NCBI GenBank assembly: GCA_003342895.1
Contig: PTFA01000011.1
Span: forward strand, 7,589,081 to 7,653,080
Length of the DNA stretch: 64,000 nt
Reading direction: 5' to 3'
Origin: Casuarius casuarius
Taxonomy: Eukaryota; Chordata; Aves; Casuariiformes; Casuariidae
In this document: one piece after another, positions 40,519-52,731 of the stretch
Layout of the letters: the number at the start of each line of letters is the position of its first letter
Position numbering within the stretch: the stretch's first letter is position 1
Made by a program: the position numbers and the translations under genes
Notes under the pieces: model-generated
Database searches by the model: none
The model's input: only the letters and a program-made list of their open reading frames with translations
Told to the model about the DNA's origin: nothing

Positions 40519-40619
40519 AGAAAGATTCAGAGATGTTGGAGAGAGAGAGAGTCTCTGCTGGAGTCTTGTTACTCCTCCTGACAATATCTTCACAGGATCA
40601 GCAAGAGATGAAATCGCAG
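40519..40619 (+). CDS. Candidate exon with signal-peptide-like start
   Basis: An exon-like segment lies between GGGTTTGACAG and CGCAG/GTAGGG. From an ATG at 40533 it reads 29 codons to the donor, ending in phase 0. The peptide starts MLERER and has a hydrophobic core AGVLLLLLTISS followed by a polar stretch. This resembles a secretory signal peptide, although the n-region is unusually acidic. The acceptor's pyrimidine tract is poor. No family recognised, and chance is likely. Confidence 0.17.
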
Positions 40620-41539
40620 GTAGGGCTTTTTTTCAGTGAACTACCTCTGGATGTTTTTTTTCCTCTCTTTGGAAAAATCTTAATATTAAGAAAAGCTGAA
40701 TGTTTTTGCTGAATTTGTTGATTAGGATTTTTTTTTTCATTTTGCTAAAAAAAGCTTGTATCGTGGACTTAAAACTTTTGCACAAGTGGCGATTTATTTC
40801 AGTAAAAAAAGAGAACTTTGAAATCCTAATGGTTACTGTTTATATTAAAGATATTTCCAGATCTAGCTGTGAAGTAAGTGGTCTGGAGGAAAGTACAGTC
40901 TCTGCCCTTGCAAAGCTCACCAGCAAACAGCTGTTGTTATAGTTGGCACTGGACTATGGGTTAGCTCCATAATTTTCGAAGGTTTTATGTGTTTTCCCCT
41001 CAGACAGACCCAAACATTGTATATTTGTTCTTTATACATTGTATGTGTCTGGAAATCGATAAGAAAGTTCAGACAATGCAGTAGCCTTATTTCCTCATGT
41101 TTTGAAACTAGCTCCCTTTGTAATGCCTGAAACATCTTCAAATGAATTCTCTTGTCCTGTTTACTTTCTAAGGGCCATTATATGCCATTGATTATCTTTT
41201 TTCTTTTTGTCTATTTTTTTTTAAAGGCAGAGCTTCCAACTGAAATCAACAGAAAGTTCTGTTTAAAAATCAATAGGATGATACGGCCCTGAAACCTAAA
41301 ATAATGATGGTCCCTTAATCTTATCAGGTGGGGTGATTAAGATATCACAAACAAACCACTAATCCACAGGCAAAGGAGCAGATGTTACATTAGACAGGAC
41401 CATCTTTAATACAGCATAACTCCATTTAACTTTTGTGGGAGTTTTGCCTGTGTAAGAGCAGTAGAATCAAGTACCAAATGGGAAGCAATGTCATCAGAAT
41501 TAGTAATCAAACATTTGTTGCTGAGCTAAGGTCACTTAC

Positions 41540-41761
41540 CAAGAGGAGACTGGTCTTTAAATAAACTACACAGGCAATATCACTGATTTCTTGGTTCAAA
41601 GAATTTCTGGTCCTTGGGGACTGGGAGAGCAAGAAACGAATGTTGATGTTCAGAGCATCAAACTGCATGTTTCCAAAAGGTCGGATTAAACTGATGAAAC
41701 AATTCCAAGTCTTTCTCAAAAGACCTTCTGGACCTTCAAAACGCAGGCTGGACTTTGACAT
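41540..41761 (-). CDS. Candidate minus-strand first coding exon
   Basis: A minus-strand open frame of 74 codons starts at an ATG and runs directly into a strong donor (G/GTAAGT, at 41534-41539 on the plus strand). An in-frame TAA lies a short distance upstream of the ATG, so the start is well defined if the exon is real. The composition is protein-like (for example IRPFGNMQFDALNINIRFLL), but I recognise no family. It lies opposite to the other candidates. Confidence 0.2.
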
Positions 41762-43162
41762 GCATAGCAGGGATTTACAGAATTATTCTCCTGGGAAGTA
41801 AGCAGCTGGAACAAAAGATTGCTTCTGGTTATTCCAAACCTTCTCCTAGTTTCTAAGGTGTTGCATTTTGATTCTGTTTATTAGGCTAAAAACAAAGAGT
41901 TGTTTTTAACATTTCCTGTCAACCTTATTTTTGTCTTTTTGCAAGGTATAGCTCTGATCCTTGAACTTTGTGTGAGAGTCTCCTTGTTGTTTTCAATGGG
42001 GCTTCACATGAGTGCAGGGGACAGAAGGTAAGAGGGCCTTTGGTAGATTCTTGTTTACTGGCCTAGGATCTCTTCACAGTCCAAATTTTGTGTATAGTAT
42101 ATTTGTGGGACTGAGTAGTAACAAAGCCGATTAACAGCTCTGGATAATAGCTTTTCAAGCAGCGCACAGAGCCAGAGATACACATATTTAAATAAAACAT
42201 GTAGGAACTAGAGACCTTTCTTTCCTCTTTAACGTACCGCAATACTGTTATTTACATTGTTAAAGACACTTCTGAGGAACTGACTGAAGAGAAAATGTGG
42301 GCAGAAACTGAATGTGTGTGGTTGCTCTTAAAGAGGTACTGCTTCTCCTGTCTCCTGTATCTAGTGGTATCCTACCTCTATACTTGAGGTTAGAAAACCA
42401 ATCACAGAAGGAACTAGGTTTTCATTCTTCTCCTAGTCCGCTTTTGCTGCATCACTAAAAATGAATTGAGAGCGTCATCACAGTCTTTAAAGGACGGAAG
42501 AAGGTGCCATTGGAATCCAGATTAGTAGTTCATCTTGTGTGAATGATTTTATTTCTTATAAAATCTGATTATATTATTTTGTCAATTAATACTGAGCAAA
42601 CCTTTTGCTCATATTCCACATGTGGTCACTACTGCAAACAAGCAAGTTCAAATTTTCGTTGTAAGCTTGTTACAAGAGGCACAGTTGAGAACGCAGGCTG
42701 AAAAGGACTCCTGCATTTGTGGTTTTATTAGGAATTGTTTTCTCCAGAGAACTCTCAGCCTGTCGGATTAAAACTGTAGAGACCTTTTACTCTAACAGCT
42801 CTGACAGTCATCCCCTTAGTAAAGTTTGCTTTTGTGATAATTACATTTTACCATTTACAGTTGTTTACTAAATGAACAGCTTTCCTGCACTGCTTCTAAC
42901 CTTGACCAGTTTTCCTCTGATAATTTGTGGTTACAATGAAATATTTAGAAATACGTGTTTGCATTTTGTTTGCTGTTTTTATTGTTTTGTTTTGATAGCA
43001 AAGGATTTGGGCTGTGAATCTCGTGAATATGGACTGCAAGGATTACCTTAGCAATTATGTCTGAAATAAGATAGCATTAACATTGCTGTTTGCATTGAGA
43101 AGAAAATTGCAAGCTAATTCATTTTTGTTCTTTATAGAAATGAATCTTTCTCTTTTATGCAG

Positions 43163-43455
43163 GGTGTGAGTTCCCAGCTTCTAGAGCACGGTGACAAGGC
43201 AGGACTCTAGGCTAATAACCTCTCCATACGCCAACACTGAGTAACAGAATCCAGAATCCAATCCAATTGTGTGTCCGTGTGTGCATGATCTTGCTCTACA
43301 AAAATTTGCTCTTTCAACTTCGTATCAAATAACAAACCTCTGCTTGCACGTAAAACTGGTTGTGGATCCAGTATATCAAACTCTAAAGGTCTTGGCTTCT
43401 TAGTAGTGACCATTTTTCATCAGAGAGGCAGAAGAGTCCAAGAATATCACCCAAG
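43163..43455 (+). ncRNA. Candidate non-coding exon
   Basis: A strong acceptor (CTTTCTCTTTTATGCAG) and a strong donor (CCCAAG/GTAAGG) enclose 293 nt. All three plus-strand frames contain stops early on, so an internal coding exon is excluded. An untranslated exon or a lncRNA exon remains possible, as does chance pairing of two good splice signals. Confidence 0.15.
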
Positions 43456-45399
43456 GTAAGGACATCTTTGCTTCTTGAACAAAGAAGCAGATAAAACCAT
43501 GAATATGTCAATTTTGTCAGGCACTTCTCTGTAAAATAATATGCATAAATTTTTTTCTCCTCTTTCTAGTTCTATGGCTTTTTAAAATATCAAAATGTAT
43601 TCTAAAAAACTAAACAGTTTTCTACAGTCCAGCTGGTTCCAAATCATATTTTGATATGATTGCTTTACATTGAAAAAAGTGAATCTTAACAAACTTAACA
43701 AAAGGCTGCTTTCACTTATAAATCAGGATGTTTAATATTTAAAATCTTTGTGTGTGAATTAAAACTCAGCTCTAAGGATCTGATTTTTGTGTACATTTGT
43801 ATGTGTTGCGAGAATTTCTGCTCTATTTCTATCTTTGAATCAGCCCTGCTCAGGTCTGAAAAAATCTATTCAGAAAGAGCTGACAGAAGGACAGAATAAA
43901 GAAAAAATAACACCCTTCAATGATTAAAAATAGAGCTGGCATTTTAAATTCTTAAAGAATATATATTTTTCTTCCTGCACTTCAAGGGGAGTCCTCTGTT
44001 ACTGAATGGAGTTATGGACCTTCAGCCTCCCAATCTACTAGAAACCTGAGCCATTGGCAATATACGGTACTGAGTTAAAAACCTCCCAAAAAGTTTCTCC
44101 ATTACCTCTGTGATTTTGAAATTTACTATTTCTGCAAATATAAATCACAGTCTTGGGCACAAAAATCAGATTGTACTAGTAAATTTGGATTTTGAATAAA
44201 TCCGAGAGTGCAAAGGAATTTCAGGAAATTTCAGGAAAGCATCTCAGGATAGGCTGAGAACTTTTTAAAAAGCTATGCCTCAAGCGAGGCCCAGCTTTCT
44301 TGAGAATATGGAAAAAAAAGTATTTTTGGTAAGAGTGATGCATCTAATTGCTAATGCTCTTGGCATCCGTGTTTTAACCTTTGTTAGAAAGCACATTAAT
44401 CATTCAACAGCACGGGCAGCTGGAAGAGACGTATTTCTTCATCACAACTCCTCATACTCACTTTCTCATCCTGCCTTCCCCAAGATCTTAGTATGAATTT
44501 AAAAAGGGGAATGAACCAACCTTGTAGAACTCTATGCCAAAAGGTTTTCTGGGAAAACAACTGTCTTGTGCTATCTTAGGGGGGCTCTTCAATAAGGGAG
44601 AAAAAACCCACACTACCTACAGTATCCTATGTAAGGCCTATATTTGACACTTCATGGTCAACAGTATAAAAGACAAGTGCTTTTCTATTGCCATTAGGTC
44701 ATCAAGCAATACTACCATTTTGCATGCTATATCTTATTGTAAACAAATTTGTGTCCTTTTGCGAAAAGAGAAAAGAGCTCACAGATTCTCTTGCTGGAGG
44801 TGTTCAATATTTATTTCCAGACATGTTGTAATAAAGAGTTAGGAATCTTAGCAAGCAGATAGATACAGTTTTTCTTTCTTTGTAATATAAAAGTAGCTGG
44901 CAGCATTAAAGTGTTAGTAGCCTAACTTTTTAAGCCCTAAAATTGTCACAAATTCTGGGATGAAACAAAGAATTCTGTATTTCTTGTGGCTGCTCTGACT
45001 GATATGCATATCATCACCACTGCATCAAGCAAGAATATAAAAGTAGCAAGCCTGCATTAAAATAACGTTAATGATATGCTGAATGAGAAAGCTGGGGAAT
45101 TTGGAGAAAAGGCAGCCCCTAATCCCCTCTCTGGCTGTGAGATTCCCAGCTGTCAGAAATCAAGAATCTAGTCACAATGCTGCTCAAACATCACTATTAG
45201 AGTCTGACAGTAGAATATCTGTAAGCATAGGCAATGTGGAGCAATTTACTTGCCTTTTAAAAACATTTGAACCTTTTGCACTCACTCAGGTAGTGCTGAA
45301 CTTCAATTCAGATATGAAAGTAAAAATTCTGACCTATTTTACATGAGAGACTGATATCTTTACAGTGATAAATACTGCAGTTGTGTACCTTAGTGCAGA

Positions 45400-45600
45400 C
45401 AGCCTCCACACTAAGGAGCATACAGTCTAAATATACAAAATGAATAAAACGTGAGAAATGCATAATTATTTTTTTCCCTTTTCAGAGATGGGGAAATGAA
45501 AGCACTGAAAGGTTAAGTGGCTTGTCCGTGGTCACATGGGGAGCCTATGGCAGGGTTGTGAATTAAATGTCTCTTCTTGTAAGAATTGTTCTGTCTCCTT
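45400..45600 (-). mobile_element. MIR-family SINE remnant
   Basis: The plus strand reads CAGAGATGGGGAAATGAAAG, then AGGTTAAGTGGCTTG and GGTCACATGGGGAG, in the order of the reverse-complement MIR core (GATGAGGAAACTGAGGC, AGGTTAAGTAACTTGCCC, AAGGTCACACAGC). A segment upstream, AAGGAGCATACAGTCTAAAT, resembles the tail region of MIR-related SINEs and suggests the element begins near 45400. It is the best preserved MIR copy in the window. Confidence 0.72.
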
Positions 45601-46175
45601 AGGAAGTGCAAATAGTAGAGCGGAGTGAAACTCCCTGGCACAAATTTACTGTACGGTACTTGAATAACATGGCAAGTAGCACTGGAACTTAAATAGTGAA
45701 CTGATAGCTAAGGAAGGACAAAAATATATTATAACACTGAAGAATGTAAGAGCCTTACTAATTTCTTCTTCTTTTCCTTTAAAGTCTTTTTCCTCATGGC
45801 AACAAAATGTATGCATTTGCTTTGTCAGTCCCTCAACCCTTCCATTTTCAGCTGATCTTTATGCAAAGGTAGCGGTTCCAGAGACACAGTGCTCCTACAA
45901 ATGGTGTCAAAACTCACCTCGTGAACTTATGTCCCCAATGACAGAAATGCTGCACCAGGAGCTTGGTGATTACATGCTCTGCTTGGCTGACCAAAGAGCA
46001 AGAGTAGCATGACACCAGGGATATCATTTTGTGCCTCCTGCCAGGTTAGTGGCTTGGCTGCACCAGAGAGGTCTGTGTGCTGGGGTGCTCTGGCATGGGG
46101 ACATGCACAGGTGCAGGTGAATGAGGAAGAACTGAAGGCTCATACGTCAGGAAGAGGGGGATAGGTGAGTCCTTT

Positions 46176-46217
46176 GGGGCAGGAGAAGCAAACATAGGGG
46201 CAGGAGAAGCAAACATA
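46176..46217 (+). repeat. 21-bp perfect tandem duplication
   Basis: Two identical adjacent copies of a 21-bp unit that begins GGGGCAGGAGAAGC, at 46176-46196 and 46197-46217. Confidence 0.88.
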
Positions 46218-48147
46218 GGAGCCGGGCTCCGTTAACTCTGCTGCTCACCAAGCAATTTTTTTCCTCACCCTTGGGGCAGGAGGTCCCTGCAGTGGCATGT
46301 GGGAAACCAAAGAGGTTGCCTGGCACAGAAAGCTGCTTGATGGTGACAGACTACAGTCTGTAGGTGAAGGAGAAGATGAAGAGTAATCTGAAATCATTTT
46401 AATCTGTTCCTAATGGAATTCATGGTGATTTTCCTCTTATTTGCTCTAGTTAATTTTTTTTCCCTTCCCCTACTGCCCTAGGCAGTTCAAGTAGAGCTCC
46501 TAATCGTTTTCACTTTATAAAAGTATAAATTCACAGCTTGACATCAAGGTTCATACTCTGTAGAGTTTGGTTTTATTATTTCAGACTTCTCAACCAAGGG
46601 AAGTTGGCCTAAATTCAGCAACTTCCAAAGCCATCTGAGCTGCGCAAAAATAGGTAGGTGACTAGTAATTAGCTAAACCTTGAGAACAGGTAGTTTAATT
46701 AATCAGTATGAAGCAACCACATCAAATCTAGGATTTTCCAAAACATCTAATTGAGTTTAAAGCCATGTAATTTTGCTTATCTCTCTTAGTTTCCTGTAAA
46801 AACCCTCATCTACAGCTTTTCATTTTACAGTTGCAAATAACATAAGAAACAATTCATTTAAAGTTTATGGACCATCCAGATTCTAATGCTATCAAACAAT
46901 GTTTTCCATCTGAACTTTCAAAGATGTGGCTTTGAACTTCTTAATCGTTTATAAGGTAATTTTTTCCTTTTCCTCTTATTTTTGTAGACTTGGTATTGTA
47001 CAACATTTGTGGGCTTGTAAGTTTATTTTAAACTGGAGAAAGTATCTTTCAAGTAGTTTGCACAAAATGCATTCTATCTAATGCAAACAGATCTTTGTCT
47101 TTCCAGATAACTTGTTAATATAGCTAGAAGTATATCAACTTTCCAACAATCATTTTCTTGTCAAGATATTTTTTTCTTTTCTTTCCCTTAGAAATTCTTC
47201 CCTAGAAATGACAAAAGGAAGGTACATAAGCTATTGAGAGTGATTTATAGACATCTTTGAAAGAGGTAACTTTCAGGAGGCATGTGTTTGTGTAAAAACA
47301 AAACAGGGGTACTCATCTTTATTAGTAAAGACATTTGAAAAAGTCAGGTCCATTATCTTCTATTAATCATATTGTTTTGTACATAGAAGCATTTTTCAGT
47401 GCCTTCCTCTACAGAAACATACTACTTTTGTCTATATTTATAGATGTGGAAGTCTTGTTTGCCTGCATATTTGCTGTCAGCGTGTGACCCAAGCTTTGCC
47501 TCATCTATATTTGAATGTAAGCTCTGGTGGCATTTCTTTACTCTAACACATGCTGACTGCCCATCCTTTATGGTGCTGCTTGTTATGTGGAGAAATGCAA
47601 TCACTCAGAAATGAGGAAATGTTATTACTGCTTGATAGTAAGAGATCATCTTTAAAATTTCTCTAGCTTCTCTATAACCTTTGCTCCGTAGATGTCCTGG
47701 ATTTCTTTGTTTGTTTTCAACTGTTTGCACTGAAGCTGTATATGGCTGTGATCAAGAGGCTTTCTTTGAGAGTATGGGAAGAGGACAGTTGGATTGCACT
47801 GGTACTCTCACTGTTAAAACTGGAAACAGCTGCTACTCACTGTGCTTAATTTCATGAACCACTTTCAGTGAAGCAAAAAGCTTGCTTGCTTTCTTGGCAT
47901 AAAACATCAGCTTCTTCTCTAAACTGGAAACAATTTCTGTGAAAGTTGTGCCCTTCAGACCTTCCTAGCGTTTAGTTATGGGGATCCTAAAATGGATATA
48001 ACCAATTTTAAAAATGATATATTAATCAAAATCTTCCTGTCTGTTTAAATAACTTGTTGGTTTCTCTGTTCTTACCTATATGCCCAATGTGATTTGTTTT
48101 TTGGATTTTTTTTGTTTGCTTTTCTTGTTTTTTTTTTTTTTATCCAG

Positions 48148-48155
48148 GGCCACAG
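48148..48155 (+). CDS. Possible 8-nt microexon
   Basis: A long pyrimidine tract of mostly T ends in TATCCAG, the next eight bases are GGCCACAG, and GTAAGT follows, which is a near-ideal donor. An 8-nt exon would shift the frame, so if used it would have to be conditional or non-coding. It may simply be chance, or an acceptor and a donor belonging to different pseudo-exons. Confidence 0.12.
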
Positions 48156-51100
48156 GTAAGTTTTGAAAACCTGTTTGTGTGAAATGAATGCTTCCTGTGC
48201 TTGATGCAAGTGACTCTGGGTATTCAAGCCTCTGTATTCAAATTGCATGACCTCTTCAATCATGTGCTTTTATTTGAATATCACTTTTCTAATATTCACA
48301 GGGATGTCTGTAGATATTAGCTCAGGCCTTTGTAGCAGCACACTTGGACTGATAAAGCTGTCCTTATATGTGCATGCCTGCAAGTCAGATCAAATGTCAG
48401 TACCTAGTGGAAAATTTTGCTGCTAGGCACTTGACATTAATGAAATACATGGAGTGTATTTCTCTATGCCATGCACTGCCTGTGTCTGAGTAAAAGGTTC
48501 AGCGCTCTGGTTTAAAGAACATATTCAACAAGGGACAATGGTATGTTCCTGGTTAAAGGAATACAGCGCTCTTTCCTCTAGTTTTGATCTTGGTTGGAAA
48601 CTTCTAAGAAACATCTGAAAAGTTTGAAGAATGGCATACTATGATCCACTACAGAAGGGGGAGTTTATTAGCATGCACTTTATGGTTGATCTCTGGTCAA
48701 AAGGCTGGACTCACTGTTGTTTAATCTGCCTATGAGCATCTATGCCTGGAAGGAAGTTTGGCTTTTTGGGGGTTGGCTTTTAGAAGAAGTGGCATGGCAT
48801 GCAGAGTAGAGAGAGGCTGCAAAACAGAGAAAAGAATTTTTTCCTCCTCTTCCCTTTTCCCCTGCTGTATGCAGATCTCCTATTGGTTAGAGTATGCATC
48901 TGAGATGTACAAGTTCAGATTTCTGCTCTGAACTAGGTAGGAAAAGGATCTAGATCTTGATCTACCACGCTGTAGTGAGCTCTGGTCATTGAGCATCAGC
49001 CTGGGCTTGGGCTCTCTCTTCTTTTGGCTAGCGATTCCATCCTGGGCGTGAGCCACTTTATGAAATTGTTGTTAAGTATTTTCCATTGAAAACTGTTTTG
49101 TTAAGAATTAGCAATCTAAAACAATGTTAAGAAACTCTTCCTCAACATCCCATACAGTTCTGTTCTGTGGTAGTTCTTCAAAATGATAGTGGAAAGGACG
49201 ACCTGTATTCTTGAACAATTTGTGATACACAGGGCAAGAGAAATGAATGCGAGAGCTCTAGAGACAACTGCTCTGTTTAATTTTTATACATTCCTTTTCT
49301 CTTCAGTAATGACGCCTGATACTGAAACACTCCTAGGGTTTTTCTGTTAACGTGCAAGGAAATGCTCTTCCTGTCTTTNCACTAAAATTCTGCATTTTTA
49401 TGATGATTTGCTTTAAATCAAACTTGCTTCATATGAAGGAAGGTACAATCATTTTCACTTTCTGCATCAGGCATTCATCCAAGTGAATCTGAATAAAGTC
49501 TTGCAGCAGTTTAGAGAGGGCATTTGGAGGGATTTTTCTTGGTTTTGCTATTTGAAATCTAGTCTAAAGAGAAAAGACAGCTTTTCCCCCATCCCCCAAT
49601 AACGTATATGATCTTATGTGAAATGATGCATGTAATACTATTTTAGTTATGACTACTTTCTACTTCTTACTTTTGGCAGTTAATCAATTCTAAATCCCCA
49701 TCTTTATAAAAAGGTCTTCTAACTGGTTCCAATACTATAAGCAAATCCATGTGGCTTGCTCTTTTCAGTTGTGGGAAACTTCACTTACTTTCTGTGCATT
49801 TCACAGACTTCAGTGAAGATACAAGAAGGGATAATTTTGTCCTGTTCTTTTCCCACTGTCTTTTTCTGTATGTAGAGGTCACATGCTCAGTTTGATACGA
49901 CATTCAAAGAATTAGCAACTCAGAGTACATAAAATCTAAGACTTAATTTTGAATTATTGAAAATATGAATGTATATTCTAAATTAGGATAATTAATTTCA
50001 TCACTTCTAAATTTTTTAGAGTTAAATTGGTGGATCAAATGTTTTGAAGTGACTTTGATAGTTTACTAATTACTAAGAGGATTGAAGACTTTCCAAAGAA
50101 GTTTCATTTTGCTCACATGAATAATGCTGCCAAGTTTCTATGCAGGATTGAGTTCTTCATCTGACCTCATTGAGACTAATCATACAACAGTTGTTGTTTT
50201 ACAGTTTGGGCCTCTAATTCATAGATTTTTGTAGGGCATTGGGGGACATTTATGTTCATCAGTCTTACTTATTTGAATACAATTTTTTTCTTCACTCAAG
50301 TGCAACTGGACTTTGCACAACTTAATTTCTGCTGTAATGATTGTAAGCACGCTAACAGACTCAGGTTTTTGGCTTCTATGTCGTTGTCTGACTTCTGAAA
50401 GTTCTTAGTTATTTGAAGGGAGAAAATGTAGGGTTTTCCCAGTTACACTTTTTTTATATTAGATTTACAATTACTTCTTTAATCTCTTCTCCTCAGTGAC
50501 CTCATCTTTTTATGAACAAACAATATTGCTGGAGAATGAGGAGACAGTAATCTTATTTCACTTTGATGTCCTAGTGAAATACTCCGATGTTATGATGACA
50601 GACATGGTATAGGAAAGATGTGAAGTTGCTAGCATTTGATAAGCAAGCACTGCATATATGAAAATAAGTCCTACTTCCTGTAATACAACAGAAGCCAGAA
50701 CTCAGACTACTTCCTGAGGGATAGAAGAGGTAATGAAAGCTACTGAGCTAAATCTAGAAGTAGATAGACCAGGGCTTCAGGACATCCTTTCTAAACATAT
50801 GTTATAAACTTGAGGTGAGAGATTAATAGTGTTTCCATCTTCAAGCTAACTTTAACTGGGTATTTAATACGGGTAATAATGGATGGAAATTATGCAACTG
50901 AAAATGCAGCTGGATTTGGGAAATATAGATGTGTCATAGGAACATGTCATATTTCCATATAGGAAAAGAGTGGAAGGTTATTTTCAGTTCTGATCCTCCT
51001 CTAAATCTTGTCATCTCTTTCTGTATTTGGTAAATTTGGGTTAAATTTGCTAATACATTCAGGAAAACTGACAGTGAAATTATACAAATAGTAAAGAATT

Positions 51101-51370
51101 GTGTGGTTCCATAGCATGAGCAATTGTGAAATTCTTTGCTCACATTTCTTTTTTCTTTCCACCAACACTTCTAATTCATAGGTCAGCAGCTGACATGTCA
51201 GAACTTTTCTCCTCCTATCTTGTTTCATCTGTCTCTGCAAAGATTTTGGCACATTTTTCCAAGGAAAGACTGACAAAAGAAACTTTCTCAATTTACCTTT
51301 CCTTCCCCAGCAGGATTCTCTTCTCATTCCCTGCTACAGATATTGACATTTTGGCTTGTTCTCCTCTCTT

Positions 51371-51397
51371 GTTGGTTGGTTGGTTGGTTGGTTGGTG
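51371..51397 (+). repeat. (TTGG)n microsatellite
   Basis: About six consecutive GTTG/GTTGG units. The glutamine/threonine/asparagine-rich open frame on the opposite strand is a by-product. Confidence 0.85.
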
Positions 51398-52641
51398 GTT
51401 TTTTGCAATCATACTTGATTCCTTCATTAGTCTTATACCCTTCTTGGTTCCCTTCTTCCCATCCTAAATAAATGCAGTGTCCCATTTGCCTTTGTCTGGA
51501 CTGCCTCATCTGGGACTGGAAATTGGAAATTCTAGATCCTTTAAAATTTAGCTTCAATCCATGGTAGTCTACTTTTCCCAACGATTCCCAAGCCTTTCAT
51601 TTTTTTCTTCCTAGTCAAAGCTATCTTCCCTGAGCTGCTAATAGCCTCTGATGCTGTCAGCCATACTCCTCACAGGATTTTTTTTCCCCTGGCTTCTTTG
51701 CCTCTGTTCTCATCTTCCTCTGACTGTTTATTTCAATGTATAACAGTGCAGAGAATTATTCTCCTGATTCTCCCTCTTGACACTATAACATTTTGAGATA
51801 CTTCAGGTAAGAACTTCTAGGCCCAAAACCTTAAGCTAGGTTAAGCTTAAAAGGTTCACAGGATGGATGTTACAGATGTAAATGCATTAGTTCTTTCTAA
51901 GAATAACATGCATTAGAAATAAGTATTCATAGAATAGAGATGCTGTTTTAGAATAGTAATATGTGGAAATAGGGAATTACAGCAGAATATTTGCCTGATT
52001 GTACTAAAGGGTACAACTAACAAGGGATTGTCAGAGGTGTGTACATGGTAAATTACATGTAGCTAGTCACATTGATTTAAATTGGTTTTAGAATTAGCCT
52101 GTAACCACAGAGCATTCCCTCTGTGGCATGCGTAATATAACTAAACAGAAGAGAAATAATTTAGAATAACTAAGCAGAACATTAGAACAAGAGGAATGGT
52201 GCATTAAAGAGAAAAGATGATCGGTAACATTTCAGAGAAGATTCACAGATTATCTCCAAGTTGCAGATTTGTTTTTCCTAAACTGCAGGACTGCTTTTGA
52301 AAACAAATGCAGGCAGTGCATTTCTGACTTGTGGTGTTTTGTTTCTCTCCTGCTCTGGCAGCCTCACTTAACATTGGCACAAAAAGATCTTGATGCTTCC
52401 TGCACTGAGGTTATTGCTCCACTTGCAGACCTTTGTAACAAATGAGTGATTAGCCCAAGGAATGAAATTATTGACGTGATGGGGCTTTGAGCAGCCAGGT
52501 TAAACTAACCAACAAAGATCTAACCCTGCTACCTCCTTTCTGCTTTCATCAGCTGATTACCTAAAGCTCTTATGTCTGTTGTCTCCCTCCCATTTTTTCT
52601 CTAGGTAACCTTTTTTTGCTCACACTTCTACGCCCTTAGTA

Positions 52642-52731
52642 CCCTTCTCTAGTCAAGTTACTAACAAATTTTCCTCTAGCTCAAGTCCCTTCTCTAGTCA
52701 AGTTACTAACAAATTTTCCTCTAGCTCAAGT
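52642..52731 (+). repeat. 45-bp perfect tandem duplication
   Basis: A 45-bp unit beginning CCCTTCTCTAGTCAAG occurs at 52642-52686 and again at 52687-52731 without a single difference. A few bases of a third copy (CCCT) follow. The identity implies recent origin, a polymorphic allele, or an assembly artefact. Confidence 0.9.
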
